Source: Diphasiastrum complanatum (Eukaryota > Streptophyta > Lycopodiopsida > Lycopodiales > Lycopodiaceae). From it: DNA of 64,000 bases. The notes beneath the pieces are model-generated. The model worked only from the letters and a program-made list of their open reading frames with translations. It was not told the DNA's origin and did no database searches. The stretch's first letter is position 1; every line of letters starts with the position of its first letter. The translations under genes and the position numbers were made by a program. The stretch spans positions 46,990,854 through 47,054,853 of the forward strand of contig CM055093.1 of NCBI GenBank assembly GCA_029204225.1, in the 5' to 3' direction. Positions 1 through 13,429 of the stretch are shown piece after piece.

Positions 1-1896
1 AGTGTTGAGAACCCATACTCATAATCAATAGAGGTCATAAAAGATGCAATATCTCTCCTCAACTTGCAAGTAATAATGACCCATCAAGCTTCTTGTCGCA
101 ACTCAAATGTTGGTCTCCAATAACTTCACATCATAAAATTGCAACCTTACAAGAGGATGCCGATGTTGTAAATAATGTTTGTTCCAGGTTGCAAATTGAC
201 ACAACTATTGAAGGCAGATTGGGACTTGACACTCTCGTATCCCTAGTCTATGGGAAGTGTTGTGTCACTATACCATTATAACCAAATTTTTATTTTAGTA
301 TGAAACGCAATTGAAGCATCTTGAAGCTCAATTGCGAGGCTCACTTCTTAGCCCTTCTTTCAAGCAACATAATGGAGTGCAAAGCCAATAAGAAAATCAT
401 CTCATGCACACTCATGATGCATAAACATCATAATGGCAAATCTAAAATGGATTAAAAAGTTATATTTATAGTAGATAAATTTTACTAGCTAGATTGTTGA
501 AATTGAAATTCGAGGTAAAATTCACTTTATTAGAGAAATTTTGTGGAATGCATTGAAATGCTACTCTACAAGACCAAGCGTTCCCACTAATCAACCTACA
601 TGGGCACATAATAGGAAGCTATGTATCGTGGTCGTCCATGTCACTACAACATATAAAGAGGCCACACCCACTTTACATGTTGCAACGAGTTGTTCATGTG
701 GCCATGGCTTCACAATGATGCATTATTTGTTCATGCCAAGGCCACTACTAAAGATTTGGAACTCATGGACATTACTAATGAAAGACTCACAAGAAATAAA
801 ATAAAAAAACATACATTTGCATTGATAATGAGGCTTATTGTCTTCCATAAAATGAGTGGTGAAGAAACTTGAATTTGAGTTTGTGGACATTGAGTCAAAT
901 TCATAGACATACTTTGGAACATTATTGATCTTTGCATGTTATTTGTTCAATAGAATACTTTGTTTTCAGTTTTGGGATCATACACGTAAACTATCTCTTT
1001 ATAATCATTTGAAATAAACAAGAAAGTTAGATTAACGAATGTTTTGATTAGCAAGGTGCTTCAAAATAATCATTTACACTTAGTTACATGTGGTATTGTT
1101 TTAAAACTATCATAGACAAAGTGTGTTATCATATATTGTCATGCTCAAAAAAGTAAGCTCAAACTTTTGGCTCAAAAATGACCATCTCCAATCTTCAACA
1201 ACAATATTCTTGCATCACTCTTCACAATGCTCTCACAAACTAAACCTTGCCAACTTCATGTACCTCTCTATGTTGTATGCTATCTTAAATCCTTTCCTAG
1301 ATGTGCTTTCATGGAGAAGCCTCACGTCTTGCTTTAACTAATGCACTACTTTCTTATTTCTTCACATGCGGACTCTTCCTAGTACCTTACAAGACTTGAA
1401 GTTTTTTCGTGTGTGTGTGTGTGTGTGTGTGTGACTTGCAGAGTCTATGTGCCTTCTTTCTAGACGGCCTCTCACATTAACTTAGCATTTTTTAATGTTG
1501 GTTTTTGCAATCCTTCACGCTAAAATTTTCAACATCTATTCATTCTTTTTTTTCACTTTTCTCTCATTAACAACCTTCAACCAAAGTGGATGGTTGAAAT
1601 TGCATGCTCCCTCATAATTTGACCAATGGTTGGTGGTTGGGCATTCTTAGATGGTTGTCGTTTTCATAAATTTTAGGGCAATGAATGTCCCAAAAACTCT
1701 CCTAGTTTGAATGATGACATGAAGTTATAGTGGACTTTTAAAATCACTTGTTGATCTTTATTTTATTTTATTTGAGTTGTTAGGCTCCTTAAGACATTAA
1801 TATTGTGATTCTTATTTCGTCCCATAAACCAAATTGGTCTTCTTTAGTTAACATAATCTAATTGTAAAGATCGACTCCTATAGATCATTTATATCC
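1..1896. other. Non-coding, no gene recognised
   Basis: AT-rich sequence with only short ORFs (up to 87 codons) that show no recognisable domain and no conserved splice arrangement. It contains a short GT microsatellite, listed separately. I see nothing else that I can support here. Confidence 0.5.
1409..1433. repeat. (GT)n microsatellite
   Basis: About 12 perfect GT dinucleotide units, preceded by a T run. It is not inside a recognised gene. Confidence 0.95.
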
Positions 1897-2318
1897 TGTT
1901 GCAAAACAGCAAAGGATTGACTGTGGAGGCAAACTACCCAACCAATGAGGATCAACCCTCGATAACTAGAGCCATGATGCATGAATACAAGAGAGGAGAG
2001 GATTTTGGAAACTGAAAACCAGAATTTGGAAGAGTAGTAGGGTGAGTTTCTGTAGGTATATATAGACTCTCCAAGGGCCTAGGAATATTCCTTCCAAAAT
2101 CCTAATCCATTACTAAACTCAAGGGCAATTACTATTGATACACCTCTACATGTAATGCTCCACAAGTGATAACTGGAGTGTATGGGCCCTCTCAAGGTTA
2201 AAAATAATATATCTAGCCTAGAATGGAATATTGAGATGTAAGTAATAAACTCGAACACTGGAGTGTCGAATATCCACATCAAGGATTATTCCGAATCCTT
2301 CGATATTTGGACATAACA
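1897..2318 (-). mobile_element. LTR-like block related to the 28.1 kb gypsy LTR
   Basis: The block opens with TGTTGCA and closes with ATAACA, so it has the TG...CA ends of an LTR. It follows the same order of short matches as the block at 28141-28554: an 'agagaggag' stretch, a 'gagttt' followed by a TATA-like 'tatata' with 'ctctcc', then 'gggccctc', 'ctggagtg', an 'aggattattcc.aatcc'-like string and 'tggaca'. Because the 28 kb copy adjoins a minus-strand pol tail, the minus orientation is assigned by analogy. No polypurine tract, coding sequence or matching 5-bp target duplication is visible at its edges, so it is probably a solo LTR or an eroded end. The similarity was judged by eye and has not been aligned. 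Confidence 0.5.
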
Positions 2319-5300
2319 CTAATCTAATCTCTCATTGATGGTTCTCTCAATAGTTGTGATTGATGATGAATGTAAGCAAATAATGGCTTCTTAATTACTA
2401 TTCAGGGACATATAATTGGTTTAAACGCTTTGTGAGAAGAAAGAGGATCGAAAGAGCCTTGTCAAAAGAAGATGAGACACAAAAATTTGATTAGAAGACA
2501 ATAACCATTGTTGAAGGCAATTTATTTGTGAAGGATAGTGTGACAGTAAAGTAGGTTGGCTTTAGAACCAGACATAAAATTCCTCAACATATATCGATCT
2601 TATATCTAAGAGAATGCCCAACATAACATAGGAGATGTGCGATCTCCAACCCTTGAGAGCCCAACCACAAAGTCTTAGATCATCAACTTCATCATAAATC
2701 GTGTGCAACAAATACTACGACATTCCTACCCACTTTATCAAAACAACACCCAAGAGTCAATGGGCGTCACAAGCTAAAACATATGTCCACATTAGCTTTT
2801 GTACATTTGTACAAATACCAACGTATGGAGATTCTATCCCTGAACGCTAGAACTAGAAAACAAAGGGAATTAAATGAAGTCCCTACTTCCTCATGGAAAA
2901 GTAGGAAATATTTATATGCCATAGGTTCAACTTATTCATAACCAAACTAAGAAGCATACTTGGTGGGAAAATTGCACCACTGAAGATAGAAAGAATTAGC
3001 ACAAACCAACTTATTGTAACTTGGATAGCGAATTCAACTACTCAAATTTTAGCAAACCAAATTAAAAGTACGGTAGTGTTTCAACACTTTTGAGGTGAAA
3101 AGTGTGTGAACCATCGATGAATGTCATGATTTTCCAAGTGCAAGCCATCCAGACATATACAACAGACTTTTGATTTAGTGCCAAAAAATTTCAACTCAAC
3201 CACGATGAGAGCTTTCTTACAGAATTATGCTCTCAATTGTAAGCAACGTTACCTCAAAAACGTAAAACACTTTAGACTAGTTGAATCATTGCATTGACTA
3301 GAATTCTCAATGAGTTTGGTGATGGTAAGGATGCTATTTGAGTAACAAAAACGGCAAGATTTATCTCAATAAGAGTAGTCAAAAACCTTATGATTTTGCT
3401 CAAATAGTTATTGAGTGGCTTCGCTCTTCAAACACCATGATAAAATGGGATTCTGGGTGATACAAGTACTAATTTTGTATACATCATCTTAAACCCTAAA
3501 TCCAATTTGAATCAAATGAATCGATTCAATTTGGAACGTTGTTTGAATCTTAAGAGATCTAATCATCAAAGAAGTATGGTTCTATTTGACTCCAACTTAG
3601 TCTAGGCCATCTAAACCTTATAATATCAACTAAATTCACAACCTCCCTCTTTCTTTGACAAAGCAAGTGTAGAAAAGAGATACACATCTTTAATTGTGAG
3701 TGTTCCTCTTGCAACCGAACATGGAGAGGGAGGTGTCAAAAGGAAGGACAACTTTGTTGGTTTCTCCAACATCCCCAATGAACAAACCTTGTTTCCATGT
3801 ACTTTTTGGGAGAACAAGTCGAAAATTGTGAGCACTACTTATAGGTGCTTCTTAGAGGACAAATAAAGAGGACCCCCTTGCAGGTGGAAGGTATGAGCAT
3901 GTGCTTTGCCCAGATGTTAGTACTCAAGCCTCAACATGTGCTCATACTTTTCAGCTCCAAGGTAGAATGAATGGTGGTAGTGAGGGCCTAAGGTGATGGC
4001 CAGTAGGTTACACATTCATGATATGATGCTTGAAGGTAATGCATGCAAAAGGAATGTGTCTATGGATGAGTGAAGAGCGATCATCGTATGGTTTTTTATT
4101 CTTTGCCTAAAAAAAATTGTCCATGTTGTGGCTTATTTCTGATTTGGAATGTTACAATTAATTGTTCTTTCTCATTGAAAGCAATCTCCAAAGTAGCCAT
4201 AAGAAAAAGCAAATATAAACTCAAAAATAGCTTTTCTAAACTCAATGAGTACACGAGTTTTTAGCTGGCAACCAGAACTTCAAAAGTATATATAAGGCTC
4301 TCAAATTAATGTACACAAATTGAGCTTTTTCAAGTCACACTCCTTATCTATTTAGAGTGTTATTTGGGACTTCATCGTTCTCAACTTTAGCAAAAGAGTG
4401 AAAGCCAAGATTAAAAAAACGCAGCTCTACAATATTATGATTCAAGAATACCATCAATTTTAAGACTTAGGTTTCTCTAACTCGGACGGAGTTTTAGCCA
4501 CAATTGATAAAGCATGTACCCCACCTTTGAGCTCATCCTGAAGAATCTCATATACACGTCGGTGCCTATGCACAAGGCTTTGACCTATAAATGCCGATGT
4601 GACTATCTTGACACTGCAAATGACATCACAAACTATTCAAAAATTGATACACGTGACATAAACATAGTTGTATAAAACAACCTAAGACCATGTATATTCG
4701 AAAAGGTACAAAAGTTAAACCTAAGCAACTTAATCCACGAGAAAGATCCAGCCTACAAATTGACAACTAGCTCCTTCAAGCTTAGTTTGGAATTTATTTT
4801 AAATTAGAAGGAGCTTAGAATCAAATTGTATTTTCTTGGACAACAAATCTTATACAACAAAGAATCTTGATTACATCTTAAACTTTGTAAAAAAACACTT
4901 CATGTAGCTTTCAAAATCCACAATTTAAAATAAACTCTATTTAGACTCTAATGAGAACCCTTAAAGACCTTTTGAGAACTACGGGCGGGTAGTCGTCCAA
5001 ATAAAGAACCAATGAACCTACCTACGAGCTACCTATGTAAGGCCTAGTTATTGTACTTATAGATGGAGATAGGCTTTCATTGGCCCAATAGCTAATAAAA
5101 CATCCAAATGTCATATACAACTATACATAACTCTCCCTTTTGTTGCCCTCAATGTAGGCTGAAAAGGAGAGCATATATAAAAAAAAGTATAGTAATCATG
5201 TTGTGTTATAGAACTCCTTAAGATTGAGTGTGTGTCATGCTAGAGATTGTGTAGTGACCACAAGGGCACTTACTAAATCTTGTAAAAGCGACGTGTGCAC

Positions 5301-6600
5301 AAATACATCAATAGGCGCCAAGGATGGCAACTAGTAAAAACGGGAGTAACTTTTGCCATTTCTATTCATTTTGCGATTGCTAGTGTATCCTTAATACATG
5401 TTGCTTGCAAGTGTCCTTGATCTACTTGTAACTAGAGGAGAAGAGAGGGAAAGGAAGAGGAGAACCTCAACTCTTAGAATTAAGAAATGAGAGAAGAAGT
5501 TCCGATATACAAAGGATTTGAGAATATAAAATGAGGGTAAGGCCCACATGTGGCCATCTCTTATTGGCCCTCTTATTCACACGGTGATGCTCAGAATCAT
5601 ACAAGACCGGCAAGAGGCTTCCTAAAAGTTGTCCCATGTGGTTGGTGCCTTCGACTTGTGTTTAGAATCCTTCCATCATGTATACACCTTGTCGCATAAA
5701 GTCATGATCGTAGTGGCGAACCTAGTACTGTTTAGTGAACCGTACATGGAATAATGAGAAGTTCATCAGTACAAACATGCCAGAAAAACATCAAAATGTC
5801 TTTTCTTCTCATCTCCCAAGAAAAGATTGAGTCTAAACATCAGTTGTAGCAGGGCCTGGCTTGATTGACTCTTGCTTGGACCATTCATGTTTATATTTTT
5901 CTCTGGCTCCTACAAGCCAATAACACCATAAACAAATGGAATTACATTAGAAAACACTCAGAAGTACAAGCATTTTCGCATAGCTCAAAAGAAATTCGCA
6001 TGCGGTTCAAAACTCACGATACTTGTACGGAGATCAAAAGCTGCAATGCCAAAGTCGATTTTAACCTCTCCTGGCCTTATCAATGGATCGATCGTCTTTC
6101 AATAACTTGCATTCCTAGGTACCAAAAACACAAAAAACCAGGCAATTCACAAAAAACGGACTTCTGGAATAACTTGGTAGAGGCCAAAATCCAAATAGTA
6201 ACTACCAACATAAGTTAACTTCAACTAAACTAAAGTGTGAGGACCCGATCTCTTAGTTCCACAAAATAATAATTTCATAACTTCAACCAAAAAAAACAGC
6301 TCTTAAAGCAACCTTTTTGAAGCTGAACATCTGCAGCCTAATCTGAACCTATTTGTGCTCCTCTTGAGATGAAACTCAAGGCGAATCAAGCACTAAAGTT
6401 CTTTTACAGCCAAATTGAAGCTTGTAATAGCTTCTAATCAATATGCGAGCTGTCTCACAAATCTGGAGGTGTCCACAACTTCTTCAAATGGATTTTGCAG
6501 GTCACAAACAATAAGCTGCCCCTCGACAGGTCATTCTACAGTTTGGATACAGCATACCCTTCTACCAATCTCTTTCCACATACACTTAAGGCTTCCTGAA
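2319..6600. other. Non-coding, no gene recognised
   Basis: The largest ORF here is 117 codons at 5865-6218. It has no domain, no compositional sign of coding and no recognisable homology. The rest is AT-rich sequence with no repeat or RNA gene that I can support. Confidence 0.45.
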
Positions 6601-6659
6601 GGGCATGGGATTGATTCAAAACCTTGCACAGTCCTTGTATGATTTCTAGATTCTTTGGC

Positions 6660-6835
6660 ATGTCGGAAATACACAAAGCCCTAAGTTTACAGCATAAGCT
6701 TCTATATCGTGCATGTGGATTGTCTAATTGATGCGGATTAGTCAGAAATACACAAAACCCTGAATTTCAGTTCCTAGTGCAGTATAAGCTTCTATATCAT
6801 GCATGTGGATTAGGTGACATGCTAACCACCAACAT
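6660..6835. repeat. Two-copy direct repeat, ~90-bp offset
   Basis: A 'gaaatacacaaa.ccct' segment followed by 'ataagcttctatatc.tgcatgtggatt' occurs twice, with the second copy 90 bp downstream of the first (6694 versus 6784 for 'ataagct'). The copies differ by substitutions and a small insertion. The repeat lies inside what would be the internal region of the minus-strand copia-like element whose LTR begins at 7150. Confidence 0.75.
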
Positions 6836-7135
6836 TTATGCATAAACGACACACAAATAGCCTCAAGCAGTTCCCAATTACCTGGGATTCAATTGGCTGA
6901 GATTGATCCATCTGAATCTAGGCACGTTTGAATGAATCATCAGATTTCCAAATATGCATACTCTTGAAACCAACATGCACCAAAGCATTGCCTTGCATGC
7001 CATGCATAAACTATAATACCATTACCAATCCCTCTAACAATGCAAATTAAGCAAGCAGTTCCAAGTATCAGCAATTACTTAAGTCGTCAATACAGCGTCC
7101 TAAAATGAACCAAATGAGAATCAGTGGCAAAGACA

Positions 7136-7147
7136 GCTCTGATACCA
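7136..7147 (-). promoter_or_regulatory. Retrotransposon primer-binding site (initiator tRNA-Met type)
   Basis: On the minus strand this reads TGGTATCAGAGC, the usual Ty1/copia primer-binding site complementary to the 3' end of plant initiator tRNA-Met. It sits 2 nt after the LTR-like 'TTTTTTCA' end. Internal element sequence should therefore lie at lower coordinates, but I recognise no gag or pol there, so the element is non-coding or strongly decayed. Confidence 0.7.
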
Positions 7148-7149
7148 AC

Positions 7150-7530
7150 TGAAAAAACCCAAAATAAAACAAGTCAGTATCTTACTTGAATTTCAGCAGC
7201 CTTTGCCATGACTACAGTGAAACCAATCAGATGCAGGCTAAAAAGCCTACTCCCAACCATAGGCCTTGATGAAAAGCCTCTGTCCAAGCCCAGACCACTT
7301 TTCACCTCTGACAATCACTTTGCCATAGCCTGTAATCAAGTTCATGATCTCCTGGAACTCTTCTCTCCCTAGCTCTTTTTCTATCTATACCATACATCTC
7401 TATATATAGCCAAGAGCTAATGTCATTAAGAGTAATGACCTTATTGGTAGGTGAACTAAGGCCTGTCCTTTCCAACCTATTAAACTGTCCTTAATCCAGG
7501 ACCAATCCAGTTCTGTCCAATCAGGACATA
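7150..7530 (-). mobile_element. Copia-type 5' LTR, minus strand (outer end approximate)
   Basis: The inner edge is set by the primer-binding site next to it. Read on the plus strand, the LTR begins TGAAAAAACCC. It holds a TATA-like 'tatatata' around 7400, as expected for an LTR promoter. The outer end is not fixed: no second LTR was found in the window, and 7530 is an estimate. I found no recognisable gag-pol to the left, so this may be the 5' end of a non-autonomous or heavily deleted copia element. Confidence 0.5.
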
Positions 7531-7539
7531 CAGTACCTT

Positions 7540-8790
7540 TACTAAAAGGCACCCATTATGGCATGGCTAGACACCAAATTCAGTTGAGAGAAATTATATT
7601 CTTTGCAAATTGCTAGTTTCATTTGTCCTTAAGAAGCAAGTGGCTGGAGATCCAAACGTTTGTTTGTGTGACTGAAGTGTATTCATAATAACAGATTCAA
7701 CCAAGAGATTAACAATGTCATCCAGAAACACTCTGAATAGAATAGACTAGCACAAGAGTCAAATTATCCATACAGATAAACATAATATAAAATGATCAAA
7801 TGTTAGCAGGAAGCTTCACTTACGGTCTCATCAATATCCAGCCATACTTGATATGCATTTCAGGAATATCAAGGTTTTCTTTAATAGACCAAGTGCAGAC
7901 TGAGTGCACTTGCTATCAGTCAATAAAGTGAAAATGTTGCATTCTCACTTTAAAGAGTAGGAATGGAAGTAGCTGAAACATTCCTCCTACCAGAGAAGCT
8001 CCTTGAAAAACAATTGTTTGTCAGAAAAAGGATTTGCCAGTGACAGTAAACCATCACTTGTATCCTTCTTTAGTTTGCATCTCCACGTTGTTTATTTGAT
8101 GGCCTTTCAGGCTTTATCGATTCTTTTGGTCTGTCTTCTGAATTTTTCCAACCCAAAAGCAGTTTTCTGATTTGAACAAACTTTCATGCAGCTGGCTGCT
8201 AATAACTTAATCAAAAGCTTAACTTCCAGCAATTATTCTTCATTGTTAGAATACTAATTAGACAGCAACTGCCTGCCAGTAACATTCTATGAAGCGAAAA
8301 GTCTGTTAATTGCCTGCTTGTGCCAAGCTTGTAAGTGATAGTTTTTTATTGTGAACTGAAAAAAGAGGTTTTCAGGCTGAATTCTGGATTTATCCTAAAA
8401 ATTCAGAGCAGCAGGCTGTTGCATGACTGGCAACTTGATCAGAACAGAGAAGAATGGGTCCAGAATCTGTACATCAATAATACTTCAGCTGATTGTTGGA
8501 AATCAGCAGGAATAGGTAGTATGCAGTGCTCAAATGTCTCCAAATACGGGTTGAGAGTCACCTAATCTCTTATGCAGTATCTGAATTGAAAAGTATAAGT
8601 ATTGCAGGCAATCAATTAAGCTTCTGAAGGAGCTAAATGGGTAATTGTATTCCAATATTACAGTATAACCTTTTAGCTATGTATTCATTGGTCGCATTGT
8701 CGCATTGTGATTTCTCGAAGGAGGTACTTTGAGGCTACATATAAACCAGTTTTTTTACCAGAAGACATGAATAAGGATTCCACTGCAACT
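7540..8790. other. Non-coding, no gene recognised
   Basis: AT-rich sequence with no domain-bearing ORF. The 76-codon ORF at 8335-8565 shows no family resemblance and no splice partners. Confidence 0.4.
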
Positions 8791-8794
8791 GTTG

Positions 8795-8900
<106 letters not shown>

Positions 8901-9659
8901 CAAAAGGCCATTCTAGAAACAATCACAAACGCAATTGTACTTGAAATGAGTTTCTGCCGCTCCACTTTGCACCCCTGCATGGCCTGCATGTTGAGCTGAA
9001 ACATCCTCGATCTCCAATAATGAAGGTGCCAACAACTCCTTCAACTGAAGACAGTTTGCAACATATCAAGCTTAATTCATTCTAAATATCTAGTTTAATA
9101 GCATTTTCCTAAGCAGAATCGGAAAAAAAGCTACATCAGCCACTAGTAAGAATACAAATAAAGGAGTTTATTTGCAGTAAAGTTTTATTTAGAGATCGAT
9201 CGGACTATTTTCATCTCAAAGAAACCTAACTGCTTAAAACCCTAGCCTCTCTGGAAACAGTAGACGATAGTTAGAAACCTTTCAGATCCTTTCAGAGAGG
9301 TAAGATTGACATCAAAAAATGAAGAGTTCATGAGAAAAAAAATCAAAATCTCCCATGAGGGTAACTTTATATGCTATGTAAAAGAAGGCTTCTATTGTCG
9401 ATACTCACGACTCACAACAAGCTATGACCCTTGTAGATTTGCTTGTGCCTACTTAGTACTTACAGCTACCATGAGGATATGCCGAAAGCTACATGCCCGA
9501 TCCATTGGCAAATCATTGTTTACTGACAGCCCATGCACCCAAACTTAAGGACCTTACTTTGTCTGAAGCAAATCAATGCACTATAGTTTTATTGATCTTG
9601 TGACCTATTGTTGCTATGATGACCCATGTTCTGATTTCCTCTTTGTGCTGCTCCAATCA

Positions 9660-9957
9660 ACTGTCTCCATCTTGGATTCTCTCTAAAAACCTTTCTTGAG
9701 AGGTCCCTTTTGCAATTCCCTGTCTTCTAGCGTAAGTCAAATCGTATGCCCTCTCACACTGAATCCAATTCGCATTTCGAAACCGGATCCGGACACTTTT
9801 ATCTTTTTTATCTTGCCGACAGCTCTTGAATGCTTTTTTGTAGGGCTTCAAGAGTTGATGATGCTCTCTTGAATGCTTTTTCAAAGTTGGGTTTCCGAAT
9901 TCGATAATGAGTGTTACAGAGCATCTCTTGAAGAAGAGAGTAACACCCTCCCCCCCT
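9660..9957 (-). mobile_element. Possible LTR start behind a polypurine tract
   Basis: On the minus strand a long purine run (GGAGGAGGGGGGGAGGG, about 9946-9962) is followed immediately by TGTTAC, the arrangement of a polypurine tract and a 3' LTR start at 9945. The far end of the LTR is not identified, and the flanking sequence up to ~10250 has no clear pol domain. This is a positional inference only; a chance purine run is possible. Confidence 0.3.
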
Positions 9958-12325
9958 CCTCCTTCACTTTTGAACTTTCAAAATTGCCACGTTGTGCCTT
10001 AAAATGTTAGAGATATGATCTTCAAATCCACATCGACGACATCATGACTTCATAGAAGTTTTCAGCAGAGTGCCTTCTTCACGACTGGCTATCACAATTT
10101 GATAATCAGCTATGTCATTGTTAATCACATTGTATGGCACAGTGTGGTCTATTTACTATAGTCAGTAATATTTCAACTACTCCCAATACAAGTAAGTGTC
10201 TGAAATGACTAAATAGGCCCAAGTGCCTCATATAATTGAATTTAATGAAATCCTCTGCTCTCTTTTCTCATAGTGATTTGAATGCATTGATGGGTGCTCT
10301 AATCTTCAGCGCCCGTGGCCTCTTTTTGTTGTTCTTTTTTAACTAGAAAAAACAAGAAATTTGGGCAACGAATCGCAATTCGCTGCATCAGTGGGTGGAG
10401 TTCATACACATCATACTCTTCATACTCATGCATTTCCACAGACTCTTCATAGTACTCTCCCTACCCATGCTTGTCGACACTTGGCACTCTGTTCTATATT
10501 CAAGTTTGAATAATCTTTCTTATCTTCTTATCAACCTTCACTATACTCTCACAAATAGTTTTTGGAGGTTAGGCCATCGATTCCAACAATCTATTGATTG
10601 ATAGAAGGTTCTTAGTTGGAACTTTATCTTGAGTGAGGTCCAAGCATTATCACAATCTCTTCTTAAGTTGCGCTCGATCCTCAACAATCAACAAATCCCC
10701 AAGGACCATTTCACCCCATCAATTTGGTCTTCTACCAAACGATATCTAACTCCACACATCCCTTCTTTAAGGATCGATTGGAAATAACACATTTGGGTAG
10801 CATGCGATACCTAAAGAAAGAGGAGCTAACAAGAAAAACTACTTAGCGCTGTCTTGACCTTAGTTGATGAATGGAATTGTGAGCAACTTAGCACCATTTG
10901 AGTGACTAAGAATTTTTCCTACTTGCTTGCAAGTACAGTTAGTGATGTTTTGGAGGCTATCTTATTGTGTGAAGTTCCCTGTTAGGTTTTTTTTTTATGC
11001 CTTTTTGCTTGATATTGTGTTTGATCACATGTTAGGTTATATTCTCAGTTCATTTCCTCCATTCTTGTTGCCGAGTTTACTTCTTCCCTAGTATCCTATA
11101 TTACAAATGCTTTGTTTCACTTAAATTCCAAAGCATCTTTTGTGCACTCGCACACACTACCTGGAGCTACCACCAAACTACTCTTTTTCTCCTCAGCATT
11201 ACAAGGCTTGTACCCATTGTTGCTTCATAGTCACTTTGCATGTATTCCTCCCCATCTGTAGAGACATGCTCAAACTTTAGGGTTTTTTTTGTTGTTTAAG
11301 GCTCGTCATTGCAAGACATTCAATAACTTGCTCAGAAAATGGGATCCCATCAGTAAGTGCCTTTCTGCGGTTATCTTACAACTTATCAGCAAATTTTGTA
11401 AAATAGGTGCCTCAGCTACATCCCTTTACCACAAAGCTAAGATCCATGCCTTCTTTCCTTCGGGACCAAGAAATGACTATCCCTAGCATCAACATGGCCC
11501 GTTCTTGATGGACTTAGGGAAATCATACTGCCTTCAATGGCTTGGAAGTTGAGCATTTTCATGGTTGCATTCACAAAAACCCAGTGCTTAGGATACAAAG
11601 TACTGTGTTTCGTATAGGGTCAGGGGCTTCTCCAGCGTAAAGCCCATCATTTTTATGTTTATTTTGCCCTGCCTGAGAAAAGCTTCAGGGTTTTACGGCT
11701 GCTTAAAGCGCGTCATGGTTTTTTGATGTCGACAGGTTAGGCTAAAGCCCCAAATAGTGCCGATGATTGTTCTTGCCAAGTCATGAATCATACTAGATGC
11801 GCTAATTCAGTTATTACATCGGTTTCTTAGCCAAGTTTCCATTCACCAACCAACAAAGCAGCTTGCAACATATTTCCTAATTAGGTATCTATTCTGCAAA
11901 ATTAGGCTGACACCGAGAAGCTGTTGGACAAAAAGACCCCACATTCCAAAACACTTTCATTGAAACAACTTCTTCGTCTTAAGCATTCAGGAATCAATTC
12001 TCATTCATATCCAACACACAACCTTCATCAAACCAACCAAACTTGTGATTCCATAAAACATTCTCAAAAATCAGTTACTCGGCAGCCAAAGCTCAACAGG
12101 CAACAAAAAGCAAATATGAAAACTCCTAACTAGGTCATCATCATTGAATGGATTATTGTGAAATGCGAGGGAGGAGGGAGGATTGCACCTTCCTGGCGAT
12201 GGAATCTCGAATTGGCGATCGTCCCACAACAGCCATCATCTATATTTCGTTCCACCTTGGCTTTCCAAATACTATGACGCCATAGCCATGAAGAATGTAT
12301 CGTCGTTCATGCTCGTCTACACGTA

Positions 12326-12340
12326 GGGGGGGGGGGGGGG
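12326..12340 (+). repeat. Poly-G run
   Basis: A run of about 15 consecutive G residues is followed by 'agaaggaggggg'. It could form a G-quadruplex on this strand or be an assembly-prone homopolymer. No gene context. Confidence 0.9.
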
Positions 12341-13149
12341 GAGAAGGAGGGGGCCTCACGAATTCTGGGACCCCCAAATATTGGGACTCGAACTCTCAAA
12401 ATTTCTAGAGCACCCACAGCTAGGGCCAAGAGAGAGAGAGAGGCTCGTGGCACACTCGACATAACTCCACCACTCATCATCCATATCGTGTTAATAAGAG
12501 ACGAGGATGTTACCCCATCTCAATCACAACACACCTTTTTTTTTCTTCGGATTGATTTTTTATTCACAAAGCTGCCAAACATTTTTACCCAAGCTTATCT
12601 TGGTTTTTTCCCATAAATCTTTTGCATTGTTTACAGTCTCTATGTATACATTAAAACAAAACCTATGCGGGGAAAGGCGCCATGGGGTGGGCATCTTGCA
12701 GGCACTATCCTCTTTGGCCCAACGAACCCATAGCCACAACATTCATAAAAATATATTTGGTAAAATATTGGACAACCTACCAATTCTCCTGGCTCAGACT
12801 AGATTACGCACCTATGCATTTATGCTTCACATTTTGGGCTATGTTCACGATGGAATATATTCGCATGTTACAAACTTATCTTCACATATCAATGTTGTTA
12901 ACATTTCATTGACATGGAACACTAAAAGTAATTGTAGCATACTCATGGGATGCAAGTACCCTTGCATGAGGAGCACAATTTATTATTGTTGAAATCTTAA
13001 ATGTAATGCATACTTACATTTTATTCTAAAGTCCCAATTCCAATGTTTCATAATAATTAAGATAATTTGGACTTGTGGGCTAAGTAGTAATCTTATTTTA
13101 ATTTGTGTTTTCACCGTTTATTTGTAATGTCTTTAGGTACATTCTTTTG

Positions 13150-13413
13150 TTGATTAGAGGCCCAAATGCTTAGGTAGTGCCTGCAAGGGCCAAGTTTAAC
13201 TCTCACACACAAGATGCATGCCACCCCAAAATCAATGCATTCACACATGGTAAAATATTTATTTGCTTTATGTTGTTTCTTTGCTGCTTCTTTTTTATGT
13301 GCAATGTTCTCTTGATTAGAGTCCCAAATGCGCAGTGAATGCCTACAAGGGCTAGGTCTAACTCTCATACACGAGATGCATGCCACCCCAAAATCAATGC
13401 ATTCACACATGTG
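13150..13413. repeat. Two-copy direct repeat, 162-bp offset
   Basis: A segment of about 100 bp starting 'ttgattagag.cccaaatgc' and ending 'aatcaatgcattcacacatg' is present at 13150-13250 and again at 13312-13413. The stretch 'gatgcatgccaccccaaaa' is identical in both copies. Between the copies lie about 60 bp of unrelated sequence. The 105-codon minus ORF here is repetitive only because it crosses both copies. Confidence 0.85.
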
Positions 13414-13429
13414 AAATCTTTTCATCACT

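Noticed and set aside
5865-6218. 117-codon ORF
   Set aside because: No recognisable family and no signs of selection or splicing. It lies near the presumed internal region of the copia element.
12507-12992. 161-codon ORF, the longest ORF without transposon similarity
   Set aside because: No domain, no coherent composition and no splice context; it is Phe/Leu/His-rich and expected by chance in a sequence of this length.
13111-13428. 105-codon internally repetitive minus-strand ORF
   Set aside because: Its repeat structure is simply the two-copy DNA duplication at 13150-13413.
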